From contig DYPH01000002.1 of assembly GCA_020720045.1 (NCBI GenBank), forward strand, positions 1 through 35,090: a stretch of 35,090 bases of DNA. The letters are read 5' to 3'. This DNA is from Sorangium cellulosum. Its GTDB lineage: Bacteria > Myxococcota_A > Polyangia > Polyangiales > Polyangiaceae. Position numbers and translations under genes: made by a program. Shown in pieces: positions 1-7,197 of this stretch. The notes under the pieces are model-generated. The model ran no database searches and had not been told where the DNA came from. It worked only from the letters and a program-made list of their open reading frames with translations. Positions within the stretch are counted from its first letter, which is position 1; each line of letters begins with the position of its first letter.

Positions 1-100
1 CATTGCTTTGATCACATCCCGTGTAAATTGCAATTCCGAGCAGCTACCTAGGGCAGCGTTCGTCATCGGTCCTTGGAAACCGGTCGGTCGGCTCGTCGGC

Positions 101-1036
101 TCAGGCGTGGAAGGGGATCTTCCCGCCGAAATCGCACATCGTCTGGAAGGCGTCGAGGCGGGCGGCGATAGCGGCCTTGTTGGCCGAGAGGAGCCGTTCG
201 GTGCCGATCGCCTCCACGCAGAAGGAGCCCATCGTCGACGCGACGATCATCGCTTGGCGGAAGCTCGCATCCGAGAGGCCATTCTTCGCGAGCCAGCCGA
301 TGAGGCCGCCCGCGAAGGAGTCGCCGGCGCCGGTCGGGTCGAGCACCGTTTCAAGCGGGAAGGCGGGGGAGAAGAAAACGCCGGCGTCGTCGAAATAGAG
401 GGCGCCATGCTCGCCGCGCTTGATGATGAGGCGCTTCGGCCCCTGCTTGCGAATGTCTGCGGCCGCCTTCGTGATGTTGTGGATTCCGGAGAGCTGCCGG
501 GCTTCTTCGTCATTGATCACGAGGAGATCGACCTTCTCCATCACCTTGCCGAGCGTCGCGCGCTCGATGTCGATCCAGAGGTTCATCGTGTCGCACACGA
601 CGAGCTTGGGCGACTCAACCTGGTTCAAGACGTCGAGCTGGAGGGCAGGGTGAATGTTGCCGAGCAGAACGATCGGCGACGCCTTGTACGCCGGGAGGAT
701 CTTCGGCTGAAACGTCGCGAAGACATTCAATTGAGTGTCGAGCGTCTCGCGGCTCGAAAGGTCGGCCGAGTAGCGCCCCGACCAGTGAAACGTCTTCCCG
801 CCTGCGACGTGCTCGACGCCGGCGAGGTCGATGCCGCGCCCTGCAAGCTTCTCCAAGAAGCCCTTGTCGAAGTCATCGCCGACGACGCCGACGAGGTTCA
901 CCTTGGCGAAATTCGATGCAGAAATCGATGCATACGTCGCAGCGCCGCCGACGACGTCCGCGAAGGTGCCGGTCGGCATCTCGAGATCGTCGTAGGCAAC
1001 GGAACCGACGACCAGGACTGAATTCTCTTGCGTCAC
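101..1036 (-). CDS. PfkB-family carbohydrate/nucleoside kinase
   Basis: Predicted cytoplasmic ATP-dependent kinase of the ribokinase (PfkB) family, 311 aa, close to the usual family length. The N-terminal half has the substrate-lid region with GGAATYAS (residues 30-37) and the VGVVGDDF segment (49-56). The C-terminal signature DPTGAGDSF lies at residues 233-241 and contains the anion hole and the catalytic Asp (D239). The start is a GTG at 1036; no nearby ATG fits better. It is the last gene of a minus-strand cluster, 69 bp after gmk. The substrate cannot be read from the sequence: adenosine, ribose and other sugars are all possible in this family. Family call secure, substrate unknown. Confidence 0.9.
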   Translation of the reverse strand: MTQENSVLVVGSVAYDDLEMPTGTFADVVGGAATYASISASNFAKVNLVGVVGDDFDKGFLEKLAGRGIDLAGVEHVAGGKTFHWSGRYSADLSSRETLDTQLNVFATFQPKILPAYKASPIVLLGNIHPALQLDVLNQVESPKLVVCDTMNLWIDIERATLGKVMEKVDLLVINDEEARQLSGIHNITKAAADIRKQGPKRLIIKRGEHGALYFDDAGVFFSPAFPLETVLDPTGAGDSFAGGLIGWLAKNGLSDASFRQAMIVASTMGSFCVEAIGTERLLSANKAAIAARLDAFQTMCDFGGKIPFHA

Positions 1037-1105
1037 GGAAGTATCCCTTTCGAAATCAAACGTCGCGAAGGTGGCGAGCAGGTAAGTTTGGGCGCACAGA
1101 AGTCG

Positions 1106-1765
1106 CTAGGAGGACCGAATCTCGTCACGCACCCCTTCGAGCTTTCCGTGGCGGAGAAGCTCTTCTGCGAGGCCCGCACGCCGGACGCGCTTTGCGCGCT
1201 CCGCATAGATGATTCCTTCGAGCTGGGCAAACGCATGTTCGAGCGCATCATTCACGATGACGTAGTCGAAGAGCGCGTAGTGCTCGATCTCCTTCTTGGA
1301 GGCGGCGAAGCGACGAAGAATCACATCTTCGGCGTCGGTTGCACGGCCGCGAAGGCGCCGTTTCAGCTCTTCCATCGAGGGGGGAAGGATAAAGATTCCG
1401 GTAACATCAGGGACCTTTGCGCGAATCTGTCGCGCGCCCTGGTAGTCGATATCAAAGATGATTCCGGTGCATTCCGGGTCTTCGGAAGATCGCGCAATCT
1501 CGCTGCGCGCCGTCCCGTAGAGGTTTCCGTGGACTTCGGCCCATTCGATGAACTGGTCTTCGGCGACCATCTCCAGGAACGTCGACCGGTTGACGAAATG
1601 GTAGTCGAAGCCGTCCTTCTCGGTCGATCGCGGCGCTCGGGTCGTGTGGGACACGGAGAAGCGAAGGCCTGGAAATCGCGCGAGAAGCTTGCGGGTGAGG
1701 GTCGTCTTCCCGGCACCGCTCGGCGACGAGAGAATGAGGAGGAGGAAATCCGAGCGGTTGACCAT
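1106..1765 (-). CDS. gmk: Guanylate kinase
   Basis: Phosphorylates GMP to GDP with ATP in the cytoplasm, an essential step in GTP synthesis. The protein has 219 aa, near the family norm of about 205. The P-loop SSPSGAGKT is at residues 13-21, followed by the GMP-binding segment with SVSHTTRAPR and GFDYHFV, and later by the IFDIDYQGARQI stretch typical of Gmk. It follows yicC in the same orientation (127 bp gap); yicC-gmk is a common bacterial gene order. Guanylate kinase is an established (p)ppGpp target in several bacteria, which makes the RelA/SpoT-like gene three genes upstream notable. All expected motifs are present. Confidence 0.97.
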   Translation of the reverse strand: MVNRSDFLLLILSSPSGAGKTTLTRKLLARFPGLRFSVSHTTRAPRSTEKDGFDYHFVNRSTFLEMVAEDQFIEWAEVHGNLYGTARSEIARSSEDPECTGIIFDIDYQGARQIRAKVPDVTGIFILPPSMEELKRRLRGRATDAEDVILRRFAASKKEIEHYALFDYVIVNDALEHAFAQLEGIIYAERAKRVRRAGLAEELLRHGKLEGVRDEIRSS

Positions 1766-1892
1766 AGTGCCCGAGGGGGCCGTTCGAGGTCATCGGCAAG
1801 CAAAAGCGCTGAACCCGATGCCGCAAGGAACGGTTGCCCGAAGTGGAGCCCGTCTACTCGATTTCCGGGTGAATCGGCGGCGAATTGGCGCG

Positions 1893-2783
1893 CTATTCTA
1901 GGTTTTGGACCTGTTCGCGAAGGCGCTCAATTTCGACCTTCATCGCAACCACGACGTGGGCGACGGTCGAGTCCTGGGCCTTGGACGCGGTCGTGTTCAC
2001 TTCGCGCGCGAATTCCTGGAGAAGAAAATCGAGGCGCTTCCCCTGGGGCTCTTTGTCGTTCGCGAGTGCTTCGTCGAACTGCTGAAGATGACTTGCGAAT
2101 CGGGTTAGTTCTTCCGCAACGTCCCCACGATCGGCCAGCAACGCCGCCTCCTGGACGATGCGGTCGCTTGGCACCACGACCCCAGTCCCGTCGAGGAGCT
2201 TCGCGATGCGCCCGCGGAGGCGATCGAAGTGCTCCGTGGCGAGCGCCGCGGTACGTTGCGCCAGGTCGGCGTGAAGCTTCGTGAGGAGGGCGAGGCGCTC
2301 CCGCAAATCTCGAACAAGATTCACGCCTTCGCGCACGCGCATCGCGTCGAGATCGGCCATCGCCCCTTCGAAGGCTCGCTCGGCAGCGGCGCAAAGTTCG
2401 GGGTCTTCTCGCTCGCCGGCATCGCTCGCGAAAAGGCCGGGGACCTGCAAGACAGCAACGAAGGGTAGGGGATCACCCGGCGCAAGCGCATCGCGAAGGG
2501 CCTGGAGGTCGGCCCAGGCCTTGGCTACCCGCTCGAGCGAAATCTTTGATTTCTCACCAGAAACGGCCGCATCGACCGCAAGAGAGACGTCAAAACGCCC
2601 TCGCCCGGTAGACGCAGCGGCGCGACCTTCGAGGAGAGGACCGAGGTCCGCGTAGCCCTTCGGTGGCCGGACGCGGACCTCGCGGTGCCGGTGATTTACC
2701 GTCCGAATTTCAACGCTTACGCGGGTACCGTCCGTCGTGGTCTGCGCAGCGGTCCCAAACCCGGTCATGCTCCGAAGCGGCAT
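1893..2783 (-). CDS. YicC/YloC family protein (putative endoribonuclease)
   Basis: 296-aa protein of the YicC family, whose members have been linked to RNA cleavage and stationary-phase physiology. The N-terminus MPLRSMTGFG matches the family's usual start, followed by VEIRTVNHR. The C-terminal DUF1732-type region contains GKRLDFLLQEFAREVNTT, then a final helix rich in charged residues. The ATG at 2783 is only 2 nt from the TGA of the upstream DUF507 gene, so the two are probably translationally coupled. The gene precedes gmk as in many bacteria. The family call is safe; the ribonuclease activity is inferred from relatives. Confidence 0.93.
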   Translation of the reverse strand: MPLRSMTGFGTAAQTTTDGTRVSVEIRTVNHRHREVRVRPPKGYADLGPLLEGRAAASTGRGRFDVSLAVDAAVSGEKSKISLERVAKAWADLQALRDALAPGDPLPFVAVLQVPGLFASDAGEREDPELCAAAERAFEGAMADLDAMRVREGVNLVRDLRERLALLTKLHADLAQRTAALATEHFDRLRGRIAKLLDGTGVVVPSDRIVQEAALLADRGDVAEELTRFASHLQQFDEALANDKEPQGKRLDFLLQEFAREVNTTASKAQDSTVAHVVVAMKVEIERLREQVQNLE

Positions 2784-2785
2784 CT

Positions 2786-3295
2786 TCAGCTTCCGCGGCG
2801 CTTGCGGAACTGCTCGGAAACGCGGGCGTATTCCACGTCCCAGAGCTGCGTACCTTCCTGGACGTGCTTCAGCTGGGCGCGGATCTCAAGTTCGACTTCA
2901 CTCGCGTCTGCCAGGTGCTTCTTAAAGACACGCGCCATCGCCCGCCGAAGCTCGACATCTTCAACAAAGATTTCGTCGACGCTCGGCGAGTTGTGGAACG
3001 TCATCACGATTTGATCGAGGACGTAATCAAGCGCCTCGTCACCGACCTTGATGCCGTGACTCTCCGCGATCTGCTCACGAACGCGACCGTACTGATCCAT
3101 GCCGCGACCGGTCTGCGCGAGGAGATCCTTCGCCTTTTCGTTGATCTTTCGCTCCTCGGTGAGGAAGGCGTTGAGCACCGCGACAATGTCTTTTTCGACC
3201 TCGCCCGGAGCATCGGTCTCGATGTCCCCCGCAGCGATGAGCGCCTTGACACATTCCTTCGAGATCGGCTGAACCTTCGCAGATTGGAGTCGCAC
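2786..3295 (-). CDS. DUF507 family protein
   Basis: Cytoplasmic protein of unknown function, 169 aa from the chosen start. The start is a GTG at 3295 (VRLQSAKVQPIS), because DUF507 proteins characteristically begin with a similar MRL...KV...I segment and an AAGGA ribosome-binding site lies 5 nt upstream. The open frame extends to 3346, but those 17 extra residues look non-coding. The protein holds two similar halves: 'GDIETDAPGEVEKDIVAVLN' (residues 22-41) and a later segment around 'VEDVELRRAMARVFKKHL', consistent with the two-copy form of the family. It is almost all helical. It sits between the RelA/SpoT-like gene (61 bp upstream) and yicC (2 bp downstream). Confidence 0.85.
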   Translation of the reverse strand: MRLQSAKVQPISKECVKALIAAGDIETDAPGEVEKDIVAVLNAFLTEERKINEKAKDLLAQTGRGMDQYGRVREQIAESHGIKVGDEALDYVLDQIVMTFHNSPSVDEIFVEDVELRRAMARVFKKHLADASEVELEIRAQLKHVQEGTQLWDVEYARVSEQFRKRRGS

Positions 3296-3356
3296 GACAA
3301 TCCTTCTTTCGTGGGGGAGTGGCTCCGAGCTGGCGGAAAGCAACACCCGTAATCAG

Positions 3357-4664
3357 TCAGCCTTCCGGGCTCGACGGCTTGGTTGCGGGGGATGCGTTTC
3401 CAGGGAACTCCGCGCCGTCTCCCGCTTCGCCGGCGGACGCGTCCATTGCAAACTGCGCGGCGTCCCCGGAAGAACGGACGGACGTGGCCGTGGAGGACCG
3501 AAGCGTCGGATTTGCAAGGGAAACCGCAGGAAACCCATCGGAGGGGCGCACTTCGGCGGGGGGCGGCGTCGCTTGCGAACTCGGCGCAACGCTCCCCGGC
3601 GTCCGCGGCGGCGAGTCGGGCCCGCTTTCCGACTGCTTTCCAAGCTGAAGCCGACGCATGACGGCCCGCTTCTGACGCTCTTTGTACTGGGCGTGAGACG
3701 CGTCCCCTTTTTCGTTGGTCGCTTCGGTCACGCGGTCGATGATCTGGAATTCGCACACGACGAACGTCACGGGTCCTAGGGACCAGGCCGCTGCGGGCGC
3801 CTTCTCAAGGACCGCGTGCGGAAGGCGCACCGGCATATCGACGACGAAGTGGATGATTCGGTAGCTCGCCGCCGAGAACACATTGTCGCTGGGCGTGAAG
3901 TCGAGATCCTTCCCCGCCTGCATTTTGGGAAGCATTTCGGCTAGATGAGGCACTGCTTCGCAGTGCTGCTTGAAGCCGAAGACCGAGTTGATGCTCTGCC
4001 CGGGGATGATGTAATTGAACGGAAAAAGCGTCTTCGTGAGATGTTCCATCACGGGGAACATGTCGTCTTCGCTCTCCGTCACGATCCGGAAACGCAGTTT
4101 GTCGTAGACCTGCGCGGCGATCGTTTCCTGCTTTGAAAGCAGCTTTGTATAGAGGCTATCCTTGTGCTTCCGACCACCGACAAACTCGACGATCGGATAG
4201 CCACCGACGAGCATTTCGCCAATGGTTCGATAGACTTTCGCCTCGACCAGGTGAAAGAGCTCCTGGTGGGAGAGCGGCAGCATGAACAGCAGCTCGCGCC
4301 CATCCAAGTGATGGATGATGTGCATGCACTTGAGGATGGTGCAGGCGCACGTCTGCCGGTGCCCCTTGCCGGAGGCGATGAGAAAGAGCTCCTCGACGGA
4401 GGCTTCTTCCACCGGGCGCGGAATCGAATACTCAAGATGGCGGCGGAGGAAAGCGATCGCCTCGGCCTTGATTGCGTCCATCCGTGCACGATCACTCGTG
4501 TTTTCCGGATCGAACGCATTCGCTACGAGGAACGCCCGAACTTCCGCAGGGTCGACGAAATTGAGGCGGTGCCAGTCGATGACCGAATCGCCGCGGAGGA
4601 GAATCCGCACCGCTTCCAAGTCGGTGACGGAGAAATCTTCGAGACGTTTCGGCGAATGGCGCAT
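3357..4664 (-). CDS. TIGR04552-type protein with RelA/SpoT-like nucleotidyltransferase motifs
   Basis: 435-aa protein that I recognise as the myxobacterial TIGR04552 type, without characterised function. In order it shows divergent versions of the (p)ppGpp synthetase motifs: GGRKHKDSLYTKL (163-175; synthetases have GR.K...S...K), YDKLRFRIV (187-195; compare DIAGIRIV with the Mg-binding Asp), SYRIIHFVV (267-275; compare GYRSYHLVV with the guanine-stacking Tyr), VVCEFQII (302-309; compare VEIQIRT with the catalytic Glu) and SHAQYKE (323-329; compare AHWRYK). An insert of about 50 residues separates the second and third motifs. No HD hydrolase or TGS/ACT domain is visible. The N-terminal 120 residues are helical with a Cys/His cluster (TCACTILKCMHIIHH, 105-119). 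The last 90 residues are low-complexity Pro/Ser/Ala. It starts the run leading to DUF507, yicC and gmk. Enzymatic activity is inference. Confidence 0.75.
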   Translation of the reverse strand: MRHSPKRLEDFSVTDLEAVRILLRGDSVIDWHRLNFVDPAEVRAFLVANAFDPENTSDRARMDAIKAEAIAFLRRHLEYSIPRPVEEASVEELFLIASGKGHRQTCACTILKCMHIIHHLDGRELLFMLPLSHQELFHLVEAKVYRTIGEMLVGGYPIVEFVGGRKHKDSLYTKLLSKQETIAAQVYDKLRFRIVTESEDDMFPVMEHLTKTLFPFNYIIPGQSINSVFGFKQHCEAVPHLAEMLPKMQAGKDLDFTPSDNVFSAASYRIIHFVVDMPVRLPHAVLEKAPAAAWSLGPVTFVVCEFQIIDRVTEATNEKGDASHAQYKERQKRAVMRRLQLGKQSESGPDSPPRTPGSVAPSSQATPPPAEVRPSDGFPAVSLANPTLRSSTATSVRSSGDAAQFAMDASAGEAGDGAEFPGNASPATKPSSPEG

Positions 4665-4705
4665 GGAGGTGGGGGCGCGACGTTAGCGGCGAGCCGACCC
4701 GACGA

Positions 4706-4897
4706 TCACGCCTGGTCGACCTGAACGACCGGCGACGTTGCCGGCAGTTTCGGCGCGGAAGAACGGCCGAGGTTGAGCGTACCGACGAAGATGCCGAGGG
4801 TCACGGCAAAAACCGCGACTTGACCGAAGAATGCGCCCGAATAGCCAGCGACGGCGAGGGGGGCGAGAGCGGCCAGGCACCAGGGGGTAATCTTCAT
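4706..4897 (-). CDS. Small membrane protein
   Basis: Predicted 63-aa protein starting at ATG 4897 (MKITPWCLAALAPLAVAGYS). Residues 5-45 are almost entirely hydrophobic and form one long or two short membrane segments, broken around SGAFFGQ. The tail (LGRSSAPKLPATSPVVQVDQ) is hydrophilic and Pro/Ser-rich. A GGAG sequence lies about 10 nt before the start. The same frame is open upstream to 5059, but that part is Arg/Pro-rich and looks non-coding. The gene ends 41 bp before the RelA/SpoT-like gene and may be the first gene of that cluster. I do not recognise a family. Confidence 0.55.
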   Translation of the reverse strand: MKITPWCLAALAPLAVAGYSGAFFGQVAVFAVTLGIFVGTLNLGRSSAPKLPATSPVVQVDQA

Positions 4898-5318
4898 GAG
4901 GTCTTTTCTCCGGGGGGGCCGGCGGCGGCGCAGGAAAGCGGCGGAACGGTGGCCGGGTGCTGCAAACGGGAGGGGAGGCGCCGTTCGCAGAGGATGCTTC
5001 TTCAAACGCGAGCGTCGGGAGGAGCGATCCGGTTCTGAGAGGCGGTGGGCGTGTCCCACATGTGGGATAACCTACGACAGCTCTCGGAACTGGCCAACTT
5101 CTACCCAGCGGAACCGGTCGCCTGCAAGCCCTTCCATGGTCAGGGCTGGACAAGTGACTCCCCTCTGGCACGCATGTCATGGGCCGATCGGGGAAAAACG
5201 CCCCGAATTCTTGACAAGGCTCCCGTGTCGCACATCGCCTGTCTCTAAAGCGTCTCAGGACCAGTCCGAGACGATCGAACCGTGGTCACGGAGCAACAGG
5301 GTGTGGCGTTCTTGCCGT
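4898..5318. other. Intergenic region, no gene recognised
   Basis: 421 bp between the small membrane protein start and the stop of the next minus-strand gene. Reading frames on both strands are Arg/Pro-rich without family resemblance. It should contain the promoter for the 63-aa gene and perhaps for the cluster behind it. The only ordered element seen is the 14-bp perfect palindrome at 5054-5067, plus a short GC hairpin near 5189-5205. No convincing -35/-10 pair was found. Confidence 0.5.
5054..5067. promoter_or_regulatory. 14-bp perfect palindrome, possible operator
   Basis: TCCCACATGTGGGA is a perfect inverted repeat without a spacer. It lies about 155 bp upstream of the start of the small membrane protein (4897, minus strand) in a region without genes. 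Its size and position fit a dimeric repressor or activator site, but no regulator is known for it and it occurs once in the window as far as I can see. Confidence 0.3.
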
Positions 5319-5654
5319 TCATTCGTGGACGCGGACGCTCATTTCTGGGCCGTCGACGGTGACTTTTCCGGCGAAGGTCCGAAGGTCGCCCGGCGTCGAG
5401 ACGCTTGCCGTTACTTGGAGGGGCCCGTTCGGCAACTTGGCGCGAAGGGCAAACTCGTGAGGCGCGGCAGGCTTCGCCCCGGACACACGCACCATGGTGA
5501 GGAGCTCGGGGTCGTCGGCACGGCGAAACGCGACTTCGATTTCTGCCGCCGCCGAGAGGGTAACGGCGTCCGGGAAGCGGACGCGCACCGCTCGCTCCTC
5601 CGGCCCCTTGGGGGCGTAGTAAAGAGTAGCCGCCAGGCCGAGGCCCAGCACCAA
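5319..5654 (-). CDS. Membrane-anchored protein of unknown function (start uncertain)
   Basis: The convincing coding part encodes an N-terminal membrane anchor (about FLVLGLGLAATLYYA) followed by roughly 90 residues with alternating beta-type pattern, ending in VTVDGPEMSVRVHE, probably a small periplasmic beta-sandwich. The start is a problem. A TTG at 5654 lies inside the hydrophobic stretch, while the only upstream in-frame ATG (5843) lies 135 nt inside the cytochrome c gene and would add a non-coding-like tail. The basic residues just before the anchor (SASKRLG) suggest the true start is slightly upstream of 5654, perhaps with a non-standard codon. It follows the cytochrome c gene closely, so a role linked to it is possible. 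I do not recognise a family. Confidence 0.6.
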   Translation of the reverse strand: MVLGLGLAATLYYAPKGPEERAVRVRFPDAVTLSAAAEIEVAFRRADDPELLTMVRVSGAKPAAPHEFALRAKLPNGPLQVTASVSTPGDLRTFAGKVTVDGPEMSVRVHE

Positions 5655-5707
5655 GAAGCCAAGGCGCTTGGAGGCGCTGGCTCGCGATGTTTCTTTTGGA
5701 AGATCGG

Positions 5708-6181
5708 TTACTTCTGGCGGAGCGTCCGAATCTTGATCACGAGGCCCGCGATCGCCTTCTCGGGCAGGTCGAACTTCGGCATCTTCCCCTTGCCGTTCTT
5801 CAGAACCGCCACGATTTCCTCGTCCTTGATCTTGTCCTGCCATGCCGGGTCGCTCAGGTTCGTCGCTTGGACCATCGGTCCGGTGGGGCCGTCGCCGCGG
5901 CCGAGTTCGCCGTGGCAGGTGACGCATTGCTTGTTCCACGCAAGGTCGGCGAGGCGCGCCTCTTCGTCCCCTTTGCGTGCGCCGTTGGCCGGTCGATTTG
6001 CGGGGTCGACGACCTTCTGCCCCTGCGCTTCCCGCGCTTTTTCCTCGGCGCGATCGTGATCGGCGGCGTTCCACTCGGGCAAACCGGCCGCCGACGGGGC
6101 GCGATCGCACGCCACAAGCCCAGCGACGACGATGGCAACGAACAGCGCAGAGGTCGAACGGGAGGGCGGGGACGAGCGCAT
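5708..6181 (-). CDS. Cytochrome c class I lipoprotein
   Basis: 157-aa predicted periplasmic electron carrier tethered to a membrane by lipid. The N-terminus is a lipoprotein signal with lipobox GLVAC, so the mature chain starts at C25. A charged linker (40-75) leads to a single c-type haem site CVTCHG at residues 86-91. The likely distal ligand is M134 in GKGKMPKF, followed by LPEKAIAGLVIKIRTL, the usual C-terminal helix of class I cytochromes. The ATG at 6181 was chosen because it gives the intact signal peptide; the frame is open further upstream without coding character. The downstream gene encodes a membrane-anchored unknown protein. The redox partner cannot be told from this window. Confidence 0.88.
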   Translation of the reverse strand: MRSSPPSRSTSALFVAIVVAGLVACDRAPSAAGLPEWNAADHDRAEEKAREAQGQKVVDPANRPANGARKGDEEARLADLAWNKQCVTCHGELGRGDGPTGPMVQATNLSDPAWQDKIKDEEIVAVLKNGKGKMPKFDLPEKAIAGLVIKIRTLRQK

Positions 6182-6229
6182 GGCGGGTCGATAGTCGACG
6201 GGCGCCGAAGTCTCAACGGCGATGACCGA

Positions 6230-6268
6230 GGAAAGCGAAACCCCGATGTCCACAGCGGAACATCGGGG
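6230..6268 (-). terminator. Rho-independent terminator
   Basis: On the minus strand a 9-bp perfect stem (CCCCGATGT and its complement, 6241-6249 with 6260-6268) is closed by a 10-nt loop and followed by TTTCGCTTTCC. It lies about 30 bp after the stop of the Cys-rich lipoprotein gene at 6297 and so separates it from the cytochrome c gene. Confidence 0.7.
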
Positions 6269-6296
6269 CGATTTCAGCAGCTTACGGCTGAGTTCT

Positions 6297-7085
6297 TCAC
6301 GGCGTGTAGTACCAGCGCGGCCCCTTGCAAAGCGCACTAGAGGTGGTGCAGAAACCGGCTGAATTCTTTGAAGAATAGCCGCGAAATAGCTCCGCTTGCA
6401 GCGATGCGTTGTTGTTGCAGACGTGGTACTCGCCGAGCGTTGAATTGGCCGATTTCGCGACCGCCGCCATCGCCTCGTCGAGGGCCGACTTGAGGTCGTT
6501 GCCGGTAAATTTGCAGGTCGGGACGAGCTTTGTCGCTGCTTCAATGTCCTGAGCCTTCAGCGCATCGACGAGCCCCTTCACGCCGCCGGCGCAGGTGACG
6601 TCCCGTTCGACGATCGGAATGAGCTGACCAAGAAGATCGGCGGCAGGCCCCTTTTGGATGGTCGAAAGTCCGAGGAATTTCGAGGGGTCACACCCGCACC
6701 CTTCATACTCGGCCAGAAGCGCTAGGAGCTCTGCTTTGGTCCCCTTGCGCGTCTCGGTCTTGACGACATCGAGGAGGTCGCGGCCGTTTTTGTCTTTCTC
6801 GCCGGGCTTCGAGCCGTAGTTCGCCTGAAAGCCGTAGCCGACTTGGGTCGTCCCGCACGTCACCGAGAGGTCGGTCGTCGTGTGCGGCGGCCACATCGAC
6901 GTCGTTCGTCCGCTGAGGTCCTTGTACGCGTCCTTTTGGAGGGTTCGGTAGGTCGCCGTGCAGTTCGACTTGAGGTCGTCTTCGGTGGTTTCGTCGGGAC
7001 TCCCCTCATCGGCTGCACAGGCGACGAGCGCGGCAGCGAGGGCGGCGATTCGGAGAAAGCGAGCGGCGAAGCGGACGTAGGACAT
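6297..7085 (-). CDS. Cysteine-rich lipoprotein of unknown function
   Basis: 262-aa predicted lipoprotein. The signal peptide has a basic N-region, a hydrophobic core (IAALAAALVA) and lipobox LVAC, giving a mature N-terminal Cys near residue 23, then an acidic linker (DEGSPDETTEDD). The mature domain has about ten Cys residues (for example EGCGC, DVTCAGG, VPTCKF, FCTTSSALC), consistent with several disulfides outside the cytoplasm. There is no catalytic motif I recognise. It is transcribed divergently from panB with a 112-bp gap and has its own terminator. Similar disulfide-rich lipoproteins are frequent in myxobacteria; no function is assigned. Confidence 0.8.
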   Translation of the reverse strand: MSYVRFAARFLRIAALAAALVACAADEGSPDETTEDDLKSNCTATYRTLQKDAYKDLSGRTTSMWPPHTTTDLSVTCGTTQVGYGFQANYGSKPGEKDKNGRDLLDVVKTETRKGTKAELLALLAEYEGCGCDPSKFLGLSTIQKGPAADLLGQLIPIVERDVTCAGGVKGLVDALKAQDIEAATKLVPTCKFTGNDLKSALDEAMAAVAKSANSTLGEYHVCNNNASLQAELFRGYSSKNSAGFCTTSSALCKGPRWYYTP

Positions 7086-7197
7086 GGAACGTAAAGCTAC
7101 CGAAATGGGCGGCAGATGGGTTTCTTTTTCCTCCCCGGTTGCCTATGAATCTTCCTCGGCGTGGACCTCAACCGATGGGGCCGCGACCGGAGGTTCC

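Noticed and set aside
8-1021. 337-codon plus-strand open frame opposite the PfkB gene
   Set aside because: Shadow frame without family resemblance; the minus strand carries the complete PfkB signature.
5211-5250. Possible promoter starting with TTGACA
   Set aside because: No -10 box at a suitable distance, and no plus-strand gene follows.
4896-6059. 387-codon plus-strand open frame across the gap at 4900-5300
   Set aside because: Arg/Gly/Ser-rich with no motif, and it runs opposite the cytochrome c and membrane-anchored genes.
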